From Gemmatimonadota bacterium (GTDB taxonomy: Bacteria; Gemmatimonadota; Gemmatimonadetes; Gemmatimonadales; Gemmatimonadaceae), in the NCBI GenBank assembly GCA_023249375.1, contig JAHFCT010000013.1:1-64000 (forward strand): 64,000 nt of DNA, written 5' to 3'. The translations under genes were made by a program, and so were the position numbers. Of the stretch, positions 36,639 through 45,418 are shown piece after piece. The notes beneath the pieces are model-generated. The model made no database searches, had not been told where the DNA came from, and was given only the letters and a program-made list of their open reading frames with translations. The stretch's first letter is position 1; the number at the start of each line of letters is the position of its first letter.

Positions 36639-37682
36639 ATGAGCCATCGAATTCGCGTTGCACCGTTTATTGCCGTGGCGCTGATTGCGCTGCCTGCGAC
36701 ATCGCCGGCACAGACGTTCAAGGTCGACAAGTGGAACATCGGCGGCGATGGCGGCCACGATTATATCAACGTCGAACCAAGCACCGGACGCGTGTTCGTG
36801 TCACGCGGCACGCACGTGATGGTGGTGGATGGCGCCACCGGCAAGGTGCTCGGCGACATTGCCGATACGCCGCGCGTGCATGGCGTGGGACTGGCCACGA
36901 AGGAGAACCACGGCTTCTCGACGAACGGCGGTGATTCGTCGGTGACGATGTTCGACCTCAAGACGCTGGCCGCCATCAAGAAGATTTCGGTGAAGGTCGG
37001 CGGGCTCGACGGCATCATGTTCGACGACGCGTCGAATCAGATTGTACTCACGAACCACAGCCGGCCGGGCACTGCCGTGACGCTCGACGCCAAGACGGGC
37101 GACATCACGGGCACCGCCGAGCTTGAGGACAACGCGCCCGAAGGAGCGGCCACGGACGGCAAGGGCAAGATCTACGTCAACAACGAGAGCAAGAACACCA
37201 TTCAGGTTGTCGAGACGAAGGGCATGAAGGTGGTTGCGAGCTGGCCACTTGCGCCGTGCGAGGGGCCGACGGGCCTGATGATGGATCGCAAAGCCATGCG
37301 GCTGTTTGCGGGGTGCGGCAAGACGTCGGTGGTGGTTGATGCGACGACGGGCAAGGTGGTGGCGAACATCGCGAACGGCGATGGTGTGGACGCGCTCGCC
37401 TATGACGCGGCGGAGAAGCTCATTTACATTCCGGCCGGTCAGAGCGGCAATGTGACCGTGGTGCGGCAGGATGGGCCGGACACGTACACAGTGGTTGCCA
37501 CGGTGCCGACGATGCGCGGCGCCAAGACCATCACGGTGGACCCAGTCACGCACCGTGCGTATGCGCTGGCGCTGGAGCGTGGTCCGGCGCCGGCCCCCGC
37601 GCCGGGGGCAACGCCGGCGCCGGGCGGACGCGGGCCGCAGGGGCCGATTGTGGGTGCTTGGCTGTTCGCGATTTCGCACTAA
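36639..37682 (+). CDS. exported YncE-like beta-propeller protein
   Basis: 347 residues: signal peptide (ends SPAQ) and a seven-bladed YncE/YVTN-type propeller built of roughly 40-residue repeats, e.g. GRVFVSRGTHVMVVDGATGKVLGDI, QIVLTNHSRPGTAVTLDAKTGDI, MRLFAGCGKTSVVVDATTGKVVANI. A Pro/Ala/Gly-rich segment near the C-terminus (about 312-335) precedes the last strand. Propellers of this type mostly bind ligands or proteins rather than catalyse. Two cysteines (APCEG, AGCGK) could pair. Starts behind CGAGGGTGCC; ends in a good terminator. Confidence 0.82.
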   Translation: MSHRIRVAPFIAVALIALPATSPAQTFKVDKWNIGGDGGHDYINVEPSTGRVFVSRGTHVMVVDGATGKVLGDIADTPRVHGVGLATKENHGFSTNGGDSSVTMFDLKTLAAIKKISVKVGGLDGIMFDDASNQIVLTNHSRPGTAVTLDAKTGDITGTAELEDNAPEGAATDGKGKIYVNNESKNTIQVVETKGMKVVASWPLAPCEGPTGLMMDRKAMRLFAGCGKTSVVVDATTGKVVANIANGDGVDALAYDAAEKLIYIPAGQSGNVTVVRQDGPDTYTVVATVPTMRGAKTITVDPVTHRAYALALERGPAPAPAPGATPAPGGRGPQGPIVGAWLFAISH

Positions 37683-37717
37683 CCGCCGGACGGTCCATCA
37701 CCGCACCAGCGGGGGCG

Positions 37718-37747
37718 AAGCCGGGCGACTGAAACGTCGCCCGGCTT
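37718..37747 (+). terminator. intrinsic terminator after the propeller gene
   Basis: AAGCCGGGCGAC / GTCGCCCGGCTT 12-bp stem, 6-nt loop, followed by TTTCG. Classic rho-independent shape. Confidence 0.88.
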
Positions 37748-37769
37748 TTTCGTTGTCCGCACCGCGGTG

Positions 37770-37775
37770 TATAAT
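37770..37775 (+). promoter_or_regulatory. perfect TATAAT -10 box upstream of the DUF4142 gene
   Basis: TATAAT 27 bp before the ATG at 37803. The region where a -35 should lie overlaps the preceding terminator's T tract (TTTTCG at 17-nt spacing), so the -35 is weak. Confidence 0.6.
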
Positions 37776-37802
37776 CCGTGACCCCCCATCAATGAGGTCG
37801 CG

Positions 37803-38360
37803 ATGCGTAAGGTGCTGCTCGGCGCGCTCGCCGCGCTGTTCGCGCTGGGTTCCGCTGGTGCGGTGCGTGGCGCCGTGCGCGCGTCAGGCGCGCCGCGCGA
37901 ACTGGACGATGCCACCATCGTGGCGATCTTCGACGCGGCGAACACGTTCGACATGGAAACGGGCGCGCTGGCCAAGGAACGCGGCGCATCTGAAGAGGTG
38001 CGGTCCTTTGGCGCCATGCTGGTTCATGATCACGAGATGGTGCGTCAGCAAGGACGCGACTTGGCGGCGAGGCTCAGGGTGACGCCAACGCCGCCGGAAC
38101 CGGGCGACTTCACGCGCGACCACGTGGCGGCAATGAAGCGTCTGCGCGCGATTTCGCAGCGCCGCTTTGACCAAGCGTTCCTGCTGAATGAGGTGAAGTA
38201 CCACAAGACGGTCATCGATCTCGTGAATTCCAGACTGCTGCCCGCCATTCAGAATGCGGAACTCCGGAAGCTTGTCGTCGATGTCGCGCCCGCGTTTCAG
38301 GCGCACATGGCCGCGGCTGACGCACTGCAGAAGAAACTCGCGAAGCGTCCGGGCAAGTAA
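37803..38360 (+). CDS. DUF4142 domain-containing exported protein
   Basis: 185 residues. Signal peptide (residues 1 to about 24), then the four-helix ferritin-like DUF4142 fold: IVAIFDAANTFDMETGALAKERGASEEVRSFGAMLVHDHEMV and a second helix pair ending in LVVDVAPAFQAHMAAADALQKKL. The family keeps the LVHDH and AHM/HL histidine positions seen here, though a metal role is not established. Often expressed under stress or on surfaces in other bacteria. Preceded by a GAGG ribosome site and its own TATAAT box; convergent with the rhomboid gene. Confidence 0.88.
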   Translation: MRKVLLGALAALFALGSAGAVRGAVRASGAPRELDDATIVAIFDAANTFDMETGALAKERGASEEVRSFGAMLVHDHEMVRQQGRDLAARLRVTPTPPEPGDFTRDHVAAMKRLRAISQRRFDQAFLLNEVKYHKTVIDLVNSRLLPAIQNAELRKLVVDVAPAFQAHMAAADALQKKLAKRPGK

Positions 38361-38398
38361 GCCAGCGGCGATTTCGTTTGCGCGCGGAGAGTGCGGCG

Positions 38399-38992
38399 CT
38401 AACGGGTTTTCTTGTGCAGCCAGCGCGCCGCCAGCACGCCGCCAATGAATCCGCCGAGGTGTGCCTGCCAGCTGATACCGACCTGGCCCGGCAGCACTCC
38501 CATCACGGCGCCGCCCCACATGGCGGTGACACCGACGCTGACGAGAATGGGCATCACGCGGCGCGCGAACCAGCCGCTGAGCATCAAGTAGCCGAGGTAG
38601 CCGAAGATCACGCCGCTGGCACCGATGTGCACTGAGCCTGGTGCGCCGAGCGTCCACGCGCACAATCCGGCGCCGAGCGCGGCGATGGCCGAGACCACGT
38701 AGAATCGCCGGCGGCCGGCGAAGGCGAGCACGAGCCAGCCGAGCACGAGGAGCGAGACGCTATTGGCGGCGAGGTGGGCGACGCTGCCGTGCAGAAACGG
38801 CGCAAAGAGAATTCCCCGCAGACCGGCTTCGGTGCGCGGCACGACGCCGAAGTTGTTGAGCACGCCGCCGAGCAGCGTGTTGATGCCAAGCACGGCCCAG
38901 GAAATGCCGAGCGGTGCGCCGAGGGTCACCGCCTGTTGCTTGACGGTGACGGCGAGCGCCGCGGGCGTGCGGGTGGCGGGGAGTGCGGCCAT
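38399..38992 (-). CDS. rhomboid family intramembrane serine protease
   Basis: 197 residues from the ATG at 38992. Six hydrophobic helices with the catalytic dyad Ser126 (HIGASGVIFGYLG) and His178 (QAHLGGFIGG), plus the oxyanion-side HLAAN (His73, Asn77). Cleaves membrane-anchored proteins within their transmembrane segment; substrate unknown. The frame continues to a GTG at 39067, adding 25 residues without clear helical character; the ATG is preferred but its ribosome site is poor. Divergent from the GH127 gene. Confidence 0.88.
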   Translation of the reverse strand: MAALPATRTPAALAVTVKQQAVTLGAPLGISWAVLGINTLLGGVLNNFGVVPRTEAGLRGILFAPFLHGSVAHLAANSVSLLVLGWLVLAFAGRRRFYVVSAIAALGAGLCAWTLGAPGSVHIGASGVIFGYLGYLMLSGWFARRVMPILVSVGVTAMWGGAVMGVLPGQVGISWQAHLGGFIGGVLAARWLHKKTR

Positions 38993-39140
38993 GCCAAGAA
39001 ATGAAGCGGGTTGAGAGACCGGACGACATTGCCCGGGCGGGAGTTTCGGGGCTCGTCTGCTGGTCACGGTTCAGTCGGGGCGACATGTTATCTGTCGCCC
39101 GACCTGATGCTCGCGAGCGACTACTGCCGAGAGGTGCCGC

Positions 39141-41660
39141 ATGGATTCTGCCCGTCGTGATTTTCTCAAGGCGTCGGCCGCGTCGGCGGCGGCGCTGACT
39201 CTTGGCGCGAGCGCTGCGCAGGCGAGTCCGACGCGTGGCGTACGCGAAGACGAGGCCAGCCTGTCGCCAGGACGTGGTGCGACTGGTTCGGCATTCGATA
39301 CGGAACGGCGCGTGCTGCGGGCCAGGCCGGTGCCGCTGGCGAAGGTGCGGCTCACGGGCGGGCCACTGAAGCACGCGCAGGAGATCACGAGCACGTACCT
39401 GCTGTCGCTCGAGGCGGATCGCATGCTGGCGCCGTACCGCGCGCGCGCCGGTCTCGAAAAGAAGGCGGAGCCGCTCACGGGGTGGGATGGCGGCGGACGC
39501 AACCTGACGGGGCACATCGCGGGGCACCATCTCTCGGCGGTGTCGCTGATGTACGAGGCGACGGGTGATGTGCGCATGAAGGAACGCGCCGACTACATCG
39601 TGCGCGAGCTCGACGTGGTGCAGCGCAAGAACGGGGACGGCTACCTTGGCGCGCTCGAGGGGCTGCGCGAAGCGTTCGCGGCGGTGTCGAAGGGCGAGAT
39701 CCGCTCGGGTGCGTTCGACTTGAACGGACTGTGGTCGCCGTGGTACACGCTGCACAAGACGTACGCGGGATTGCGCGACGCCTACCGTCATGCGGGCAAC
39801 AAGACGGCGCTGCAGCTCGAAGTGAAGTACGCGGCGTGGGCCGAGGGCGTGCTGGCGCCGATGACGGACGCGCAGGTGCAAAAGATGCTGCTCACCGAGC
39901 ACGGCGGAATGAACGAGGTGCTCGCCGATCTGTACGCCGACACGGGCGACGCGCGGTGGCTGAAGCTGTCGCTGCGCTTTGAGCATCACGCGTTCACGCA
40001 GCCACTCAAGCGGCACGAAGACAACCTCTCGGGCAAGCACGGCAACTGCCAGGTGCCCAAACTCCTCGGCTCGGCGGCGCGCTTTGGTTACACGGGCGAC
40101 GCCGAGGATATCGTCGCGGCGTCGTTCTTCTGGGACCGCGTGGCGCGGCATCACAGCTACGCCACCGGTGGGCACGGCCTCGAAGAATACTTCGGGCCGC
40201 CCGATCAGCTCGCGCTGCGCGTGAACGGGCGTGCGGCCGAGACGTGCAATGTGTACAACATGCTCAAGCTCACTCGGCGGCTGTTCGCGTGGCGGCCTGA
40301 TGCGGCCTATGCCGATTTCCACGAACGGGCGCTGTTCAATCACATTCTGGCGTCGATCGATCCCGAGGACGGGCGCACATCGTACATGGTGCCGGTGGCG
40401 CGCGGCGTGCAGCAGGAATATCAGGACATGCAGCGCGACTTTACGTGCTGCGTGGGGACGGGCATGGAGAGCCATGCGCTGCACGCGCACGGCGTCTGGT
40501 ATGAATCGGACGATACCATTTGGGCGAATCTCTTCGTGCCGAGCACCGCGGAGTTCACGCTGGGGAAAGCGCGGCTCGAGATGGAGAGCAGTTTCCCGGA
40601 CGGCGACAGCGCGACGATTCACATGGCGCTGCCCAAGGCGGCAGCGTTCACGCTGGCCGTGCGGCGCCCGTACTGGGCGGGCGACGGCTTTGCGATCGCG
40701 GTGAATGGCAGCGTCATGCCGCAGCCGGCGTTCGCGACGCTCCAGGATCCCGTCGCCGGCGGGCGCGCCGGCGGCGTGCATAACGAGAGCGAGGCACCGG
40801 CGAGCACGTACGTGTACATCACGCGCACGTGGACCAGCGGAGACACGGTGTCGTTGACGATTCCGAAATCACTGGCACTCGAACCAACGCCTGATGATCC
40901 CAACATCACCGCGATCCTGTGGGGGCCGTTGGCGCTGGCCGCGGACCTCGGCTCGCGCAATCCGCGGCGCGGCGAGGACGATCCGTCCGGACCGGTGCCC
41001 GTGCTGGTCTCTGGAAGTCGCGCGCCGGATCAGATTCTCGAGAGCACGGGGAGCGCGGGGAACTTTCGCACGCGCGCGGCCGCGAAGATGCTCGACGGCA
41101 GTGCGCATGCACCGATCACCTTTGCGCCATTCTACCGGACACATCGCCGCACCTACAGCATCTACGTGGACCTCGTCGACGAACCCGGCTACTCGGCGCT
41201 GCGCGCAGCACGAGAAGACGAACGCAGGCACGCGGCGGCGATGGATTTCGCGACGGTCGGGCGTGTCGCTGTTGGCGATGCCGCGTCGGAGAAGACGGCG
41301 AACTTCCGCGGCGAACCGAAGGATCGTCCCGTGGGACGCGGCCGCAAGCCGAATCGTTCGGGCACGGGGTGGTTTTCGTACGACCTGCGCGTCGATGGAT
41401 CGGTGCCGATGTCGCTGGCCGTGACGTATTTCAACGAATACGGACTTCCTGCGCCGCAGGGGAACTTCTCGGTGCTCGTCGAGGGAACGCGGGTGGGCAC
41501 GTACACGCCGAATCTCGTGCGGGCGGGATTCTACGAAGCCGAGTACGCCGTGCCGTCAGCGCTGACGCTCGACAAAAAGACGGTGACAGTACGGTTCGAG
41601 GCGAATGACGCGAAGGCACGCATCATTCCGGTGTTTGGTGTGCGCACGCTGCGGCGGTAA
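39141..41660 (+). CDS. GH127 family beta-L-arabinofuranosidase, Tat-exported
   Basis: 839 residues. The N-terminus SARRDFLKASAASAAALTL is a twin-arginine signal, so it is exported folded. The catalytic (alpha/alpha)6 barrel carries DUF1680/GH127 hallmarks: GWDGGGRNLTGHIAGHHLSA, the zinc-cysteine set E367-T-C369 (AETCNVYN) and C436-C437 (TCCVGTGMESH). These match E338, C340, C417 and C418 of the characterised HypBA1 enzyme, in which the first of the paired cysteines is the nucleophile. Beta domains and a C-terminal DUF4986/DUF6805-like region follow. It releases L-arabinose from arabinofuranosyl chains. Ribosome site GAGAGG before ATG. Opens the arabinose island and is convergent with the sugar ABC genes. 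Confidence 0.92.
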   Translation: MDSARRDFLKASAASAAALTLGASAAQASPTRGVREDEASLSPGRGATGSAFDTERRVLRARPVPLAKVRLTGGPLKHAQEITSTYLLSLEADRMLAPYRARAGLEKKAEPLTGWDGGGRNLTGHIAGHHLSAVSLMYEATGDVRMKERADYIVRELDVVQRKNGDGYLGALEGLREAFAAVSKGEIRSGAFDLNGLWSPWYTLHKTYAGLRDAYRHAGNKTALQLEVKYAAWAEGVLAPMTDAQVQKMLLTEHGGMNEVLADLYADTGDARWLKLSLRFEHHAFTQPLKRHEDNLSGKHGNCQVPKLLGSAARFGYTGDAEDIVAASFFWDRVARHHSYATGGHGLEEYFGPPDQLALRVNGRAAETCNVYNMLKLTRRLFAWRPDAAYADFHERALFNHILASIDPEDGRTSYMVPVARGVQQEYQDMQRDFTCCVGTGMESHALHAHGVWYESDDTIWANLFVPSTAEFTLGKARLEMESSFPDGDSATIHMALPKAAAFTLAVRRPYWAGDGFAIAVNGSVMPQPAFATLQDPVAGGRAGGVHNESEAPASTYVYITRTWTSGDTVSLTIPKSLALEPTPDDPNITAILWGPLALAADLGSRNPRRGEDDPSGPVPVLVSGSRAPDQILESTGSAGNFRTRAAAKMLDGSAHAPITFAPFYRTHRRTYSIYVDLVDEPGYSALRAAREDERRHAAAMDFATVGRVAVGDAASEKTANFRGEPKDRPVGRGRKPNRSGTGWFSYDLRVDGSVPMSLAVTYFNEYGLPAPQGNFSVLVEGTRVGTYTPNLVRAGFYEAEYAVPSALTLDKKTVTVRFEANDAKARIIPVFGVRTLRR

Positions 41661-41674
41661 GTCGGCGTCGAGCG

Positions 41675-43162
41675 CTAGCTGATGCCGGCCATCAACCGGA
41701 GCAGGCCATCCTGGGTGGCCTGCTCGCGTGTCATCTCGCCGCAGATGCGCCCGTCGCGCAGCACGAGAATGCGCGATGCGAGCGTGAGCAGCTCGGGGAG
41801 TTCACTCGAAATGAGCAGCACCGCACCGCCCTGCGCTGCGCGCTGATCGATCCACGCGTGCAGTTCGGCCTTGGCGCCGACATCGACGCCGCGCGTGGGC
41901 TCGTCGAGAATAAGCAGGTCGCTGTCGGCGGTGAGCCACTTGGCCAGCACCACCTTCTGCTGATTGCCGCCGGAGAGTGAGGTGGCGAGCGACTCGTGGC
42001 CGGCGCGCAGTCCGACGCGGGCAAAACTCTTCGTCACGGCACTGGTTTCGGCGCCGCGATTGACCCAGCCCGCGCGGGCAAAGCGGGCGAGAGACGGCAA
42101 CGTCGAGTTCTCGCGGGCGCGCATGCCGAGCACGAGGCCCTGACGCTTGCGGTCCTCGGGGACCAGGCCGAAGCCGTGGCGCATCGCGGCACGCGGCGTG
42201 TTGATGTTGACGCGCTCCCCGTTCACGAATACTGATCCGGCCGCCGCCCTATCGAGTCCGAAGAGCGCACGCGCCACTTCCGAACGGCCGGCCCCGACGA
42301 GACCGGCGAGCCCCACCACCTCGCCGGCGTGCACGGAAAAGGAGACATCCGCGAACTTGCCCGGCGAGCTGAGATGTTCGACGCGCAGGCGTTCGGGGCC
42401 GCGCGGCATGCCGGCGTGCACGGGAAAGTATTCGCCAAGGTCGCGGCCAATCATCTGCCGCACGAGCGCTGCTTCATTGAGACCGGACGCGGACTGCGTG
42501 GCCACATGCTGTCCGTCGCGCAGGACAGTAACCGTGTCGCAGAGCGCAAAGATCTCGGGCATGCGGTGTGACACGAAAATCTGCGTGACGCCGCGTGCGC
42601 GCAGCGTGCCGATGAGGGCGTAGAGCCGTTTCGCCTCGGCGTCGCCGAGACTGCTCGTTGGCTCATCAAAGATGATGATGCGCGCGCCCGCACCCACCGC
42701 CGCCGCGATCTGCACGAGTTGCTGCTCGGCGACGCTCAGTGAACTCATCAGGCGGGAGGGATCAATGGGCGCGCCGGTGGCGGCCAGCAACGCGTGCGCC
42801 CGCTCGCGAAGCGCGTGTTCGTCCACCAGTCCAAAGCGGCGCGGCAGATGACCGAGGCACAAATTGTCGCCGACGGTGAGGTTGTCACAAAACGCGAGTT
42901 CCTGATGCACCATTGCGACGCCGGCGGCGAGCGCGTCGCGCGGCGAAGCAAAACGCACGGGTGCGCCATCGATCTCCACCGTGCCGTCATCGGCTGTGTG
43001 CACGCCAGCGAGGATGCGCCCGAGCGTGCTCTTGCCCGCGCCGTTCTCGCCGCAGATTGCGTGGCACGCGCCCGCCGTCACGTCGAATGACACGTCGCGC
43101 AGGGCGACGATGCCGACGAAGCGCTTGGTGATTCCCGTGAAGCGGACGCGCGGAACCGTCAT
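41675..43162 (-). CDS. sugar ABC transporter ATP-binding protein (RbsA/MglA/AraG type)
   Basis: 495 residues, two fused ABC domains. First: Walker A GENGAGKST, signature-like LSVAEQQLVQIA, Walker B IIIFDEPTSSL. Second: degenerate Walker A GLVGAGRSE (usual for this class), signature LSGGNQQKVVLAKWL, Walker B LLILDEPTRGVDVGAK. This architecture belongs to the CUT2 importers of ribose, galactose, arabinose and xylose. Third gene of the minus-strand operon permease-binding protein-ATPase, 12 bp after the binding protein. Its position between GH127 and araB argues for L-arabinose. Confidence 0.94.
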   Translation of the reverse strand: MTVPRVRFTGITKRFVGIVALRDVSFDVTAGACHAICGENGAGKSTLGRILAGVHTADDGTVEIDGAPVRFASPRDALAAGVAMVHQELAFCDNLTVGDNLCLGHLPRRFGLVDEHALRERAHALLAATGAPIDPSRLMSSLSVAEQQLVQIAAAVGAGARIIIFDEPTSSLGDAEAKRLYALIGTLRARGVTQIFVSHRMPEIFALCDTVTVLRDGQHVATQSASGLNEAALVRQMIGRDLGEYFPVHAGMPRGPERLRVEHLSSPGKFADVSFSVHAGEVVGLAGLVGAGRSEVARALFGLDRAAAGSVFVNGERVNINTPRAAMRHGFGLVPEDRKRQGLVLGMRARENSTLPSLARFARAGWVNRGAETSAVTKSFARVGLRAGHESLATSLSGGNQQKVVLAKWLTADSDLLILDEPTRGVDVGAKAELHAWIDQRAAQGGAVLLISSELPELLTLASRILVLRDGRICGEMTREQATQDGLLRLMAGIS

Positions 43163-43174
43163 GCCGCCTTCTGC

Positions 43175-44194
43175 TTACTTGGGCAGCGCGAGGTACTTGG
43201 CGTCGACGTCCGTGAAGCCCCAGTCCTTCAACTGGCGCGCCCACGTGCCGAGGTTGTCCTTGGAGACGCGCACCAGGTCCATCTGCACGTGCGCGGGGAC
43301 GTCCTTCTTGAGATAGACGTGGTCGAAGATGGTGTTTACCGACACGTAGCCCCACTGATAGCACGGCTGCGCGAAGAGTACGGGAGCAAGGCCCGTCTCG
43401 ATGTACGGCAACTGCGCGGGAAGCCCGTCGATGGAGACGATCTTGATCTTCTTGGGGTCGAGATCGGTGAGCAGTGTGCGTGTGAACAGGGCCCAGCCGC
43501 CGATCATCGCGATGCCCTGCAGATCGGGATAGGCGTTCTTCACGCGCAGCACTTCGGCAGCGGCATCCTGCGGCGTCTCGGCGTGGTACGCGACGGTCAG
43601 AATGGTGATGCCCGGATACTTCGCCGCCGTTTCGCGAACGCCGCGTACGCGCTGCTGCAGGTTGGGCGCGTTCTGGTTGCCGGCAATGATGGCGATCTTG
43701 CCCTTGCCGCCCATCTGCGCCGCGAGTTCATCCATCACCTGCACGCCCATCTTTGCGTCGTCGCCGCCGTAGAACGAGAAGCGCTTGGAGTCGGGAACGT
43801 CGCTGTCGAAGGTCATCACGGGGACGCCGCGCGCGACCGCTTCGTCCACGGCGCCGCGCACCTTGCCGGCATCGCTGGATGAGAGCAGGATCGCGTTCGC
43901 GCCGGAATTGACGGCCTCGGAAATGCGCTGCGACTGCACCGCACCGTCTTCATTGGGCGGCGTGAGCCAGTCAATCTTGACCGTGACGCCGTGCTTCTTG
44001 GACAACTCGGCCGCCGCCACTTCAGCGCCCTGACGCCCGGAAAGGAAGACGGGGTTGGTGGAACTCTTGGCGATCATCGCGATGGTAAACGTCTTGCCGG
44101 AGCCGCCGCCGGTCGAATCACCACTCTTGCCACACGCGGTCGCCACGGCGGCGAACACGATGGCGTTGCGGGACCACACGAGAAGTCGAGACAT
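43175..44194 (-). CDS. sugar ABC transporter substrate-binding lipoprotein
   Basis: 339 residues. Lipoprotein signal with lipobox VATAC (cysteine near residue 21), then a type-I periplasmic binding fold (Peripla_BP_4): TFTIAMIAKSSTNPVF, SGANAILLSSSDAGK, GVPVMTFDSDVPDS, GKIAIIAGNQNAPNLQQRVRGVRE, QGIAMIGGWALF, KIKIVSIDGLPAQLPYIE. Start at 44194 behind CACGGAGCATCG; the longer frame (to 44323) would overlap the permease gene and is rejected. Predicted to deliver a pentose (or related monosaccharide) to the membrane complex. Confidence 0.93.
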   Translation of the reverse strand: MSRLLVWSRNAIVFAAVATACGKSGDSTGGGSGKTFTIAMIAKSSTNPVFLSGRQGAEVAAAELSKKHGVTVKIDWLTPPNEDGAVQSQRISEAVNSGANAILLSSSDAGKVRGAVDEAVARGVPVMTFDSDVPDSKRFSFYGGDDAKMGVQVMDELAAQMGGKGKIAIIAGNQNAPNLQQRVRGVRETAAKYPGITILTVAYHAETPQDAAAEVLRVKNAYPDLQGIAMIGGWALFTRTLLTDLDPKKIKIVSIDGLPAQLPYIETGLAPVLFAQPCYQWGYVSVNTIFDHVYLKKDVPAHVQMDLVRVSKDNLGTWARQLKDWGFTDVDAKYLALPK

Positions 44195-44229
44195 CGATGC
44201 TCCGTGAGAAGGGCGGTGATGACGTTTGG

Positions 44230-45336
44230 TCAGGCCGACTTTGCAAGACGCCCGGCCAGCAGCCGCGATCCGCGCTGGTCGAGCACGACGGCCACGATCA
44301 TGGCCGCGCCAATGATGATCCACTCGTAGTTCTGATCCAGGTGCAGCGTGCGAATGGCCTGCCGCATAGTGACGATAAGCACGGCGCCGAGCATGGCGCT
44401 CAAGGCACTGCCTTTGCCGCCGGACAGCGACGCACCGCCGACCACCGCCGACGCAATGACGTACAGTTCGTAGCCATTGGCATCGGATGAGGTGGCTGAA
44501 CCGTAGAACGCCGCGCCGAGAAATGCGGCAACGCCGGCGGCGAGCCCCGAGAGGACAAAGACACCGAGCGTGATGCGCGGCACGTTGAGGCCTGAGAAGC
44601 GGCTCGCCTCAGGATTGCCGCCGACGGCGAAGACGTGGCGGCCCATCACGGTGCGCGACAGATACACCGCGCCCGCGGCGGTCACGGCCAGCATACAGAG
44701 CAGCGGCACGGGATAGAGCGCCGTACCGAGCCCCAGCGGCGCTTTGGCGACCGCGGTGAGCGACGTGGGAACGAGAATGCTCTCGGCGCGGCTGATCACG
44801 AAGGCTACGCCACGCAGAATCCACATGGTGCCGAGCGTGATGATGAACGGATGCACGCCAAGCCCGATGACCATGGTGCCATTGGCGAGTCCGCACAGCA
44901 GGCTGATGGTGACGCAGGTGCCGAGTCCAAGGGCCACCGTCGCGGCCGGCGACATCGGTCCGGCCGCGCGGAGGACCATCGCCATCGCCACGCCCGTGAG
45001 GGCATAGATCGCGCCGACCGAGAGATCGATGCCGCCTGCGATGATCACCAGCGTAGCGCCGACACCCATGATGGCGAAGGCGCTGGCGTCGGTGGCCATC
45101 TGAATGAGCGTGTACGTGTTGAGGAAATTGTTGATTGTCTTGCCCGTCTGCGGATCGACGTGCGAGCCGGCGGCAAGCGTCAGTGCGGCACCGAGCACGA
45201 GCAGCACCAGCAGCAGCCCAATCTGCTGCGAGCGCAGGACGGAACCGGCGAGCCGGCGGAGGAAAGTCGTTGGAGCGTGCGAAGAAGTCACGTCGGGGCG
45301 CACGGGGCCGCAGAGTGAAGAGAATGCTGACAGCAA
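44230..45336 (-). CDS. sugar ABC transporter permease (RbsC/AraH type)
   Basis: 368 residues, about nine to ten transmembrane helices, with the BPD_transp_2 landmarks LVIIAGGIDLSVGAIYALTG, LANGTMVIGLGVHPFIITLGTMWILRGVAFVI, GRHVFAVGGNPEASRFSG and ASAVVGGASLSGGKGSALSAMLGA. First gene of the importer operon, 35 bp before the binding-protein gene. Only one permease gene is present, so a homodimer is expected. Divergent from the isomerase-araB operon with 82 bp between starts, so one control region could serve both. Confidence 0.94.
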   Translation of the reverse strand: MLSAFSSLCGPVRPDVTSSHAPTTFLRRLAGSVLRSQQIGLLLVLLVLGAALTLAAGSHVDPQTGKTINNFLNTYTLIQMATDASAFAIMGVGATLVIIAGGIDLSVGAIYALTGVAMAMVLRAAGPMSPAATVALGLGTCVTISLLCGLANGTMVIGLGVHPFIITLGTMWILRGVAFVISRAESILVPTSLTAVAKAPLGLGTALYPVPLLCMLAVTAAGAVYLSRTVMGRHVFAVGGNPEASRFSGLNVPRITLGVFVLSGLAAGVAAFLGAAFYGSATSSDANGYELYVIASAVVGGASLSGGKGSALSAMLGAVLIVTMRQAIRTLHLDQNYEWIIIGAAMIVAVVLDQRGSRLLAGRLAKSA

Positions 45337-45418
45337 AACATACGGACGTGCCGTAGCGCGTCAACGCAGGCGACGGTAATCTCTACCGCGTCTCCGTCCG
45401 GTCCTCACCACACGCCGC

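Noticed and set aside
38760-40781. 673-residue minus-strand frame spanning rhomboid and GH127 genes
   Set aside because: Overlaps two well-supported genes and shows only Arg/His-rich low-information sequence.
43175-44323. Longer start for the sugar-binding lipoprotein
   Set aside because: Adds 43 Arg/His-rich residues before the lipoprotein signal and overlaps the permease gene; the ATG at 44194 has a good ribosome site.
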